A stretch of DNA of 32,515 nucleotides from Comamonadaceae bacterium (GTDB lineage: Bacteria > Pseudomonadota > Gammaproteobacteria > Burkholderiales > Burkholderiaceae_C), in assembly GCA_021299555.1 (NCBI GenBank), contig JAJTGH010000006.1, forward strand, positions 1 to 32,515, written 5' to 3'. Positions within the stretch are counted from its first letter, which is position 1. Each line of letters opens with the position of its first letter. The notes below the pieces were generated by a model that saw only the letters and a program-made list of their open reading frames with translations, made no database searches and was not told the DNA's origin. Below are positions 24,040 through 31,381 of the stretch, piece by piece. The position numbers and the translations under genes were made by a program.

Positions 24040-24048
24040 ACTGGTTCC

Positions 24049-25851
24049 TTATGGTTGACTGATTGTTTTGCAGAGCTGATTGATGTAGTCGGTCGCGTCA
24101 AACTCCACTGGCTTTGCGCCGTCTATCCCAACGATGATGGGCGTTTCACCAAAGTGAAGCCACATGTCGCGTCCTGCTGCATCGCGAGACGGTAACCCGC
24201 TCTTGCAGATGCGGCGTGCTGCACCCAGCGCAGCCTCGGCGCTGCTGAAGGTGTTTTCACTCCACGATTGACCATAATCGAAGTTATCGAGCACATCGAT
24301 TCGGTACCGTGGACCCTTCATCGAACGGCGGCGGGTTGAATCCACCGCACACAGCAGCGACAGCGTGGCGTCGATCACTTCATCAAACTCCTTACCCAAT
24401 TGCCGATTCGCTGGACCAACGGCGTGTGCAAGTGCCCAATCGCCTTTCCTTTGTTCAAGGGCAATCGTGGCTCTCCGCTGCCCGCCAGCGTCTCTAACCG
24501 AAAGAACAAGGCACGTTCCTGTCTTGCAGCGCTCTCCATACAGGTCTGCGCAGTGACGCATTGCGATCGACTCCTCCCAGAGATCCCGACCGCAGGTGAG
24601 CGGCACTGCTGTGTAGTCGCCAACCGTCACCGGATGCAGAGGGACGCTCCACTGGAGCGACTCCAGCTCAAGCGCACGCCGTCTTTGCTCGGCGTGCGTT
24701 CGTGCGCTTCGAACCAAGAACGCCCAGCCTCTTTTGCGCTGCCGCGGCAAAATCTGACGCACCGCCGTATCAGCCACCCAGGCACAGATTTCATGCAGTT
24801 CGGTGATGCGCTGGTCACGGCTTCGCGGCGCCTTGCCGGTTTCCAGGAGCCGGATGATGTGCCCAAGCGTATTGCGCACTGGAGCAAGGTTATCAGCATA
24901 GCTTTCTGGGGCGCTGGCTCGGGTCCCCACCATGGACAAGATAACGCGCCAGACATCCGGGTCAATTTCGTGGCTGGGTTTGAGTTGGGCGATGACCCGC
25001 AAAAAGTCTTCTGCGGGTTCGTCAGGAGCAGCCAGCAGTCTCCACTGCGCTGGTTTGACGCCGCGCAGTAGGCAAGCTTGCTTGAAGCGGGCACTGGCTT
25101 GTGTTGAACCACGGGCGTCCGCCTCCGGCATGGTTAGCCAGCGGGCAAGCAGCGCAAATATTGGGGAGCACTCTTTCAACTGCAGGAGGACATCGCGCGT
25201 GCCGCGGTAGTTGTTGTACGCGGTCACGGTTTGGCGAGAACTACCGCCGTCAAACCTGTGACACCATCGCATCAGCGAAACGGTCTGCAGGTCGAGTGCC
25301 AGCCCGGCGCGAATACGCGAGCGCAGACGGCGCAGATCAATCGGGTCAATGATCCGCTGGCGAATGAGCGACCATGCCCATTGCGCCCATTGCTCACCAG
25401 CCGTCTGATCCCCGAGCCGCGCTTGGGCTTCGTAGACAAATGCCTGTTCCAGCTTTTGATGCCATAGCCCTGTACTCGGGAAGTCGAGGATAGGGGTCTC
25501 GAGCGGATAGAAGTCGACCAGCCAGCTCTGACAGTCATCTTGTGGGCGCTGCCAAAGGGCAGTGGTGAAGGAGCCGTCATCCTCCTGGTGGTAGACCACC
25601 ACTCCCAGAATGGCGTGAAAAACACGCCCATCAGACTCGACACGTCGGATGGGGTCAGCCACGATATCCGTAACATGCCGGGCAAAAGACACCAAATGGT
25701 GGGCGCAATGCGCCTGGGCAAGCGCGTTCGGCGGCTCTTTAGCCAGTAACTCCTGCTCCAGAGCAGACAGCTCAACGGGCAATGAGTCGATTGAGGGACG
25801 GCAGATACCGCAATGCAGCAGTGCCGGGTAAGCGCTCAATGGTTCGTTCAT
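24049..25851 (-). CDS. PcfJ-like domain protein
   Basis: 600 aa from ATG 25851 (SD AAGGAG); C-terminal SIAMRHCADLYGERCKTGTCLVLSVRDAGGQRRATIALEQRKGDWALAHAVGPANRQL resembles the PcfJ-like HC(V/A)xxY...G...hxhR core; N-terminal ~350 aa unassigned. Confidence 0.65.
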   Translation of the reverse strand: MNEPLSAYPALLHCGICRPSIDSLPVELSALEQELLAKEPPNALAQAHCAHHLVSFARHVTDIVADPIRRVESDGRVFHAILGVVVYHQEDDGSFTTALWQRPQDDCQSWLVDFYPLETPILDFPSTGLWHQKLEQAFVYEAQARLGDQTAGEQWAQWAWSLIRQRIIDPIDLRRLRSRIRAGLALDLQTVSLMRWCHRFDGGSSRQTVTAYNNYRGTRDVLLQLKECSPIFALLARWLTMPEADARGSTQASARFKQACLLRGVKPAQWRLLAAPDEPAEDFLRVIAQLKPSHEIDPDVWRVILSMVGTRASAPESYADNLAPVRNTLGHIIRLLETGKAPRSRDQRITELHEICAWVADTAVRQILPRQRKRGWAFLVRSARTHAEQRRRALELESLQWSVPLHPVTVGDYTAVPLTCGRDLWEESIAMRHCADLYGERCKTGTCLVLSVRDAGGQRRATIALEQRKGDWALAHAVGPANRQLGKEFDEVIDATLSLLCAVDSTRRRSMKGPRYRIDVLDNFDYGQSWSENTFSSAEAALGAARRICKSGLPSRDAAGRDMWLHFGETPIIVGIDGAKPVEFDATDYINQLCKTISQP

Positions 25852-25878
25852 GATTACTCCTTGTGGGATTTGGCTCAA

Positions 25879-26016
25879 CAAGGCGTCCGGCTGGATCGCA
25901 GGCAGACGCCTTGGTGAACCCCGACCGGGGTACTCCTGCTCATCGCAGGTCCTCTAGGACAGGGGACTCACCCCAACCAACCCATTGATCCAGCCCTCTC
26001 GCTGGCTTCTCCGGAG
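25879..26016 (-). ncRNA. Putative structured leader RNA / ncRNA upstream of the PcfJ-like gene
   Basis: Consecutive perfect inverted repeats: CAAGGCGTC/GACGCCTTG (25879-25887/25905-25913), CCCC/GGGG (25919-25930), CCTGC/GCAGG (25935-25949), TCC/GGA (25950-25959), GGGG/CCCC (25962-25974), CCAGC/GCTGG (25990-26005), CTCCGGAG (26009-26016), plus perfect 9-bp long-range pairing GGCTGGATC (25889-25897) / GATCCAGCC (25987-25995). Confidence 0.5.
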
Positions 26017-26075
26017 TCCAACCACTGACGGGAGCCATTGCCGATGCGCTACTTAGTGGCATAACGCATATATGT

Positions 26076-26104
26076 AATGTAGCACCGTTCGTGGTACCAT
26101 GCAA
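26076..26104 (-). promoter_or_regulatory. Candidate promoter and operator for the PcfJ/HD operon
   Basis: Minus strand TTGCAT - 17 bp - TACATT; overlapping imperfect 7-5-7 inverted repeat GTAGCAC-cgttc-GTGGTAC (26079-26097). Confidence 0.4.
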
Positions 26105-26135
26105 CTATGTCTGAAAAACACCACAAAAAAGTGTC

Positions 26136-26816
26136 ATGCCGACCTATCTAATGCCCTTTTGCAGGGTCGAAATCGCTGTTCAGAGCCTGATTGATCAGCG
26201 GCTGAACGTATTGCTGATACGAAGGGAAGAGGCGCCTTACAAAGGCTTCTGGGCGCTTCCAGGAGGGGTTCTGCGCGTAGATCTTGACCCCGATCTTGGT
26301 GCTGCAGCAGTCAGGGTTGCCAAAGAGAGGCTGGGCATCCCACCGCCGAACCTTTGCCAAATGAAAACGGTGGGCGCCAAGGGACGGGATCCCCGTGGTG
26401 AGGCTGGCTGGGGTCTATCGGTAGTCTACAGGGCGTTGATCGCCGAGGGCGCCGCGACCTTCGCTCCTGGCAAGCGGGTGACGGAATTGCGATGGGTGCC
26501 AGTTGATGAACTCCCGACCAAGATCGCATTCGATCACGCTGAATTGATTGCGCAGGCGGTAAACCAGACGCGTTCAGACATTGCGAAGCTGAGCTTTCCC
26601 ACGGGCTTTGTGCCAGAGCGTTTCACGCTCGGGGAACTCCAGGTCTTGTCGGAACAAGTGCTGGGGCACACGATAGACAAGGCGTCGTTCAGGCGCAAGT
26701 TGCGCGACCGAGGCTTGGTAGAAGCGATTGAGGGTGAACAGCTGCGCGGAAGCGCACATCGCCCATCAGCGATTTTTCGGCTAAGACGATCAGCGGTTCA
26801 GCCCAACGGCATCTGA
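26136..26816 (+). CDS. NrtR-like NUDIX domain / winged-helix transcriptional regulator
   Basis: N-terminal NUDIX fold (VLLIRREEAPYKGFWALPGGVLRVDLDPDLGAAAVRVAKERLGI) and C-terminal FTLGELQVLSEQVLGHTIDKASFRRKLRDRGLVEAIEGEQLRGSAHRPSAIFRLR, the NrtR wHTH arrangement. Confidence 0.87.
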   Translation: MPTYLMPFCRVEIAVQSLIDQRLNVLLIRREEAPYKGFWALPGGVLRVDLDPDLGAAAVRVAKERLGIPPPNLCQMKTVGAKGRDPRGEAGWGLSVVYRALIAEGAATFAPGKRVTELRWVPVDELPTKIAFDHAELIAQAVNQTRSDIAKLSFPTGFVPERFTLGELQVLSEQVLGHTIDKASFRRKLRDRGLVEAIEGEQLRGSAHRPSAIFRLRRSAVQPNGI

Positions 26817-26865
26817 AAGCAACCGGGGCGCAGCAGCCCCGTGCGGTGACTTCAGTCCCCAAACG

Positions 26866-26889
26866 AAAAAGCCTTGACGAATCAAGGCT
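26866..26889 (-). terminator. Rho-independent terminator downstream of tRNA-Arg
   Basis: Minus strand AGCCTTGA-TTCG-TCAAGGCT-TTTT: perfect 8-bp stem, tetraloop, T-tract. Confidence 0.75.
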
Positions 26890-26900
26890 CTTCGAAGAAT

Positions 26901-26978
26901 TGGCGCGGCTGGCAGGATTCGAACCCACGACCCCTTGGTTCGTAGCCAAGTACTCTAATCCAACTGAGCTACAGCCGC
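26901..26978 (-). tRNA. tRNA-Arg (anticodon ACG), CCA encoded
   Basis: Minus strand GCGGCTGTAGCTCAGTTGGATTAGAGTACTTGGCTACGAACCAAGGGGTCGTGGGTTCGAATCCTGCCAGCCGCGCCA folds as a cloverleaf; anticodon loop CTACGAA. Confidence 0.96.
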
Positions 26979-27114
26979 TGAACTACAAATTATGGCACAG
27001 ATTCAGAGCGGCACTCGGGCAGCGACCGACAAGAAGTCCGCTGCTTGGCTGTGAGTAGACATCTGGGGAGGGGCCGCAGGGCAGGACGCTCACTCGTAGC
27101 CTAAAATCTCAGCC

Positions 27115-27648
27115 ATGAGTCGACTCTCGATTTTTTGTTTGGTGGCTGGTTTGGGGGGGTGCCTCGGTGCGCAGGCCCAAGCTGTGTCTGCGCCGACGCC
27201 GGTGACGGCCGCACCGCCCCAGGCATTGGCCCAGCCTGCAAACATTCACCCGGCGGTGGAGTTGGCCAAGACCTTGTTGGGCATACCCTATCGTTGGGCT
27301 GGCGCGGACCCGACTCGCGGCTTCGATTGCAGCGGCTTGGTCTACTACGTCTTCAATCAGTTGCAGGTTAGGCTGCCACGCGTGCAGCGCGACTTGTTTC
27401 ATCGCTCAGATCAGATCAGCCTCGCAGACCTGCAGCCGGGAGATCTGCTTTTTTTCAATACCTTTGCCAAGCTGTCGCACGTGGGCATCTACATTGGTGA
27501 GGGCCGGTTTATACACGCGCCGCGCCGCGGCGATTCCGTGTCCATCGCATCGATGGACTCGAGTTATTACAAGCCGCGCTATGCCGGTGCCAGGCGCGTT
27601 GCGGGTGCCGCGCCCTGGGGTAGGCCCGCGCAGGCTACGAGTCCCTGA
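27115..27648 (+). CDS. Exported C40 family (NlpC/P60) peptidase
   Basis: Signal peptide; LLGIPYRWAGADPTRGFDCSGLVYYVF ... LQPGDLLFFNTFAKLSHVGIYIGEGRFIHAP. Confidence 0.93.
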   Translation: MSRLSIFCLVAGLGGCLGAQAQAVSAPTPVTAAPPQALAQPANIHPAVELAKTLLGIPYRWAGADPTRGFDCSGLVYYVFNQLQVRLPRVQRDLFHRSDQISLADLQPGDLLFFNTFAKLSHVGIYIGEGRFIHAPRRGDSVSIASMDSSYYKPRYAGARRVAGAAPWGRPAQATSP

Positions 27649-27673
27649 TCTTTAATCGTTTGGAAGGCTTTCG

Positions 27674-28762
27674 ATGTTTTTAGCCACCTTGGGCGCGGTG
27701 CGGCGCCATGCTGCTCCGGCCGCCATAGGATGGGCCCTGCTCACTGGAGCGACGATCGCGCCAGCTCAAAGCGGGCCTGCTCTGTCTTTGCTGGCAGGGC
27801 ACTCTGCATCCAATACAGTGCCTTCGAATCTCAACCCGGAGGCCTGGTCGAGCTACTCCAAAGCGGTACAGAGCAACTGGCAGCAATACCAAGCGCAAAT
27901 TGGGGTCCCCATGAGCGCTTGGGCCAGCAAGGAGCTGCCCGCCTCAAAAGACACCGTGTTCTACCCGTTTTCGGGCCCTGATTTTGCAACGGTCAGCCAA
28001 CTTTTCCCCAATGCCAAAAGATATGTTCTGGTGGCGATGCAAGCGGCTGAGCGACCGGTGGATCTGACAGGGCTCAAACCCGAAGCAGCGTCTCAAACCT
28101 TGGAGGTACTCACCGGTGCCTGGGAGAATTACGGACGCGATGGATTCTTCGTGACCGAATATCTGGACAAGTATTTGCACCGCAACCGGGTTCGGATCGG
28201 TGCATCCACTTTTCTCAGCTCCTTCTTCCAGCTCAAAGGCCTGAGTGTGAAAAGCGTCACGCCCATTCAGGTTAACAACTCGGGCGCGATTGAGGAGTTG
28301 CCCACCAGCGACGCCAATTGGCGATCCGTTCGATTCCGCTTGGATCGTGCCGGAGAGCCGGTGGTGGTGGACTACCTGCGCATCGACCTTTCGGACAAGG
28401 GGCTTACGAACAGCCCCAATCACCAAAAATTTGTACAAGAGGCTGCCGCCAATCCGGTACTGCTCAAGGCGGCATCACATCTGCCCCAGACCAGCGCTTT
28501 TTCCATGATCACGGGCCTACTCAACCGTCACGCACCTTTTATCGTTCAGGATGAGACCGGCATCAAATACAGCCAGCTCAAGGAGAATTTTTCTCTCACC
28601 CTCTATGGCCATTTCGAGCGCGCTCACAAGTCTTTTGGCAACTCTCAACGCGAACTGGCCAAGGCCTTCGCTGAGAGCAATGACACCAAACCCCTGGGCT
28701 TTCGAGTCGGCTATTTCAAGGGGGGCAGTTACGCCTTGATCGTGGCCAGGCGCAAGAGCTAG
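27674..28762 (+). CDS. Exported protein of unknown function
   Basis: 362 aa with N-terminal signal-like segment; intact ORF; no motif recognised. Confidence 0.7.
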   Translation: MFLATLGAVRRHAAPAAIGWALLTGATIAPAQSGPALSLLAGHSASNTVPSNLNPEAWSSYSKAVQSNWQQYQAQIGVPMSAWASKELPASKDTVFYPFSGPDFATVSQLFPNAKRYVLVAMQAAERPVDLTGLKPEAASQTLEVLTGAWENYGRDGFFVTEYLDKYLHRNRVRIGASTFLSSFFQLKGLSVKSVTPIQVNNSGAIEELPTSDANWRSVRFRLDRAGEPVVVDYLRIDLSDKGLTNSPNHQKFVQEAAANPVLLKAASHLPQTSAFSMITGLLNRHAPFIVQDETGIKYSQLKENFSLTLYGHFERAHKSFGNSQRELAKAFAESNDTKPLGFRVGYFKGGSYALIVARRKS

Positions 28763-28775
28763 CCACACCTGCGAG

Positions 28776-30031
28776 GTGATCTCCTCTAACGGTCTGCTCG
28801 CGCTGCCGATCCTGGCAGCCCTCTACCTGTCTCTGGACTCGGTCTTGCTCGGTCGGGTCGGTCAACACACCAACCGGGTCCTCGCAGGGCTGATCGTGCT
28901 GCAGGCATTGCCCCTGTTGAGCTACAAGTCGCTGATGGCCGGAGCGGCCACGTGGCTGCTGCCGGGACTCGATGGCGGCCTGTTTCAATCGCTGACGCCA
29001 CCGCTGGGCCTATCGGTGATGACCTTTCAGGCCATCAGCTACAGCGTGGACAGCCACCGCAAGCAAGTGCCCACCGGCAGTTTCTTGCATTTTGGCGTCT
29101 ACATGAGTTTTTTCCCGCACCTGGCCGCAGGCCCCATTTTGCGGGCGTCTGACTTTATTGGGCAGCTGATGGAGCGGCGCACCGTCGATCAGGAGGATGT
29201 TCGAGCCGGCCTGTGGCGCATCTTCAAGGGCTTGTTCAAAAAGCTGGTACTTGCCGATCTGATCGCCAGGGCGGGCGTGACCCCAGTATTTACCGACCCG
29301 CAGGCCTTTTCTTCTGGCGAAATCCTGATCGCCACTCTGGCTTTCACCTTCCAGATCTACCTGGATTTTTCAGCCTACACCGATGTGGTGATCGGATGCG
29401 CGCGCCTGCTAGGACTGAAGCTGCCAGAAAATTTTGACCGCCCCTACCAGGCCAGTTCGATCGCGGAGTATTGGCGGCGATGGCACATGAGCCTGTCGGC
29501 ATGGGTGGGTCAGTATGTGTATCGACCGCTCGGAGGTAACCGGGTGGTGCGCTGGAAGGTCTACCGCAACGTCAGGATCTCCATCGTGCTGTCAACTTTC
29601 TGCTTTATGGGCTCCTGCACGGGACGGCTGTCTGCTTATACCGCTGGATGCGAGAGCAGACGGCCTGGCAGCAATGGGCCCAAAAATACACAACCACGGC
29701 CTGGGCCAGCGGCTGGCTGCTGACCTTCACCTTCGTGGTCATGGCCCGCATCCTGTTCAAGACACCCACCTTCGAGGATGCGGCCACTTTCTGGAGCGCC
29801 CTGATGCACTCCGAGCTGAGCGCCTGGCCCCGCTTCAGCATGGCGTTCTGGGTCTGCCTGAGTATCGGCATCGTCTCCTGCTTTACGCCGCAGCGCTGGA
29901 AGCAAAAGATGCAGTTGAGCTTTGAGAGACAATCCCCGCTGCTCCAGGGGCTGATGATGGCCGCTGTCTTGATGCTCGCCGCCTGGTTGTCAGATGGGCA
30001 AGCCCTGGCCTTCATTTACCGACAGTTTTAA
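28776..30031 (+). pseudogene. MBOAT family O-acyltransferase, frame-disrupted and 5'-truncated
   Basis: 28776-~29593 encodes LGLSVMTFQAISYSVDSHRKQVP...FGVYMSFFPHLAAGPILRASDFIGQL...FQIYLDFSAYTDVVIGCARLLGLKLPENFDRPYQASSIAEYWRRWHMSLSAWVGQYVYRPLGGNR (MBOAT); the C-terminal part continues in another frame from ~29594 (NFLLYGLLHGTAVCLYRWMREQ...FIYRQF*, stop at 30031). Confidence 0.75.
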
Positions 30032-30034
30032 GGC

Positions 30035-31381
30035 ATGCCAGACAAGCGCGATGCGACTCCCAGCCGGGGACCCGGCAACCACCTGCTGCTGGTGCTTGCC
30101 GCGGCCCTGGGCGCATTGGTGCCGGCGTATTGGCTAGACGGCGGTACAAACCTTAGACCGAGCCGCGTGCTCGGTCCGGTGGGCCTGCCTGGAACGGCCT
30201 CAGCCGATCTGGACAACAGGGCGGCTGAGGCGGTGACACCGAGGCCGACCGCGAGGCCCACAGTCACGCCGGCTGCCGCATCCTCCTCCGCACCCTCGCC
30301 CAACAAAAAAATCGCTGCAGCAGACTCCAGGCCTGCCGCCAACCCGGCCGCCTCAAACACCGCGGCAGCGCCCGTGACTGAAGCGACAAAGGTCAAGCCC
30401 TCGCCCGCCCCCACGGCCAGCGCCTCATCGCCTGCGCCGGCAAACACGGCCGGCAACGCCGCCGGCCGTGCGGTCAAAGCGATCCCCGTCTTACCCATTG
30501 ACGGAGTTGAGCATCTGCGTCCCTTTTTCAACGCCCTGGCCCGCAGCGATCGGACGGCGCCAGTCCGAGTTTTGCACTACGGAGACTCCACGCTGGCGGG
30601 CGATGGCATTGCCAAAACCGTGCGACAGCGACTCAAAGCCGAGTTTGGCGATGGCGGACCCGGTTTTTTGTGGCTGGAATGGATCCGCGATGGATGCGCA
30701 GAGACGATGTGAGGGTGACACGCAGCGGGGAATGGGACATATTTACCATACCAGTGGGTGATCGAACACGATCAACCCATCGTCTCGAGCACATTGCAAA
30801 TCGGTGAGGCCGGGCTTGAGGTCTATGGGCTGGTGCTTGAAGCCTCACGCGGCATCAGTTGGGAAACCACCGCCGTGGTGGGCATTGCCAGCGGATCGAT
30901 TCGTCAATTCAATGCCGACCATCTGGCCGAACAAACACGCGTCCGTAATCCGGATCTGATCGTTGTGATGATAGGCGGCAACGACGCCGGTTCTGCAGGA
31001 ATTCTGGCCGGCGACGGCAAGAGCTATCGCGAGGGCTTCATGCGTGCCATCAAAGTGCTGCGCCGAGGTGCTCCGCAGGCTGCGTGTCTGCTCATGAGCC
31101 CGCTCGATCAAGCCACGCTCGGTGACGATGGTCGCATCTATTCCAAAAAGACCATGGCAAGGCTGGTAGAGCTTCAACGCCAAGCCAGCGAAGAGCTCGG
31201 CTGCGCGTTCTGGAACAGCTGGCAATTCATGGGCGGCCAAAATTCCTTCGCACGCTGGCTCGATCAGGGGCTGGCCTGGACGGACCTGATGCACCTGACC
31301 GAAAAAGGTCTGAACCGGATCGGTCAAGGCCTATCGGAGGCCCTGCTTGCCAGCTACGAACAACAGCGGAGGGGGCAATGA
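30035..31381 (+). pseudogene. SGNH/GDSL hydrolase with Ala/Pro/Ser/Thr linker, frame-disrupted
   Basis: Block I VRVLHYGDSTLAGDGI (frame of 30035), block III VVMIGGNDAGSAG and block V WTDLMHLTEKGLNRIGQGL after 30758 in the same frame, but the stretch ~30670-30750 reads sensibly only in the -1 frame (VAGMDPRWMRRDDVRVTRSGEWDIFTIP); stop TGA at 30712 in frame. Confidence 0.65.

Noticed and set aside
23491-26978. Genomic island with att sites at tRNA-Arg
   Set aside because: Location beside tRNA-Arg is suggestive, but I found no integrase and no direct repeat of the tRNA 3' end within the window, so I do not claim an integrated element.
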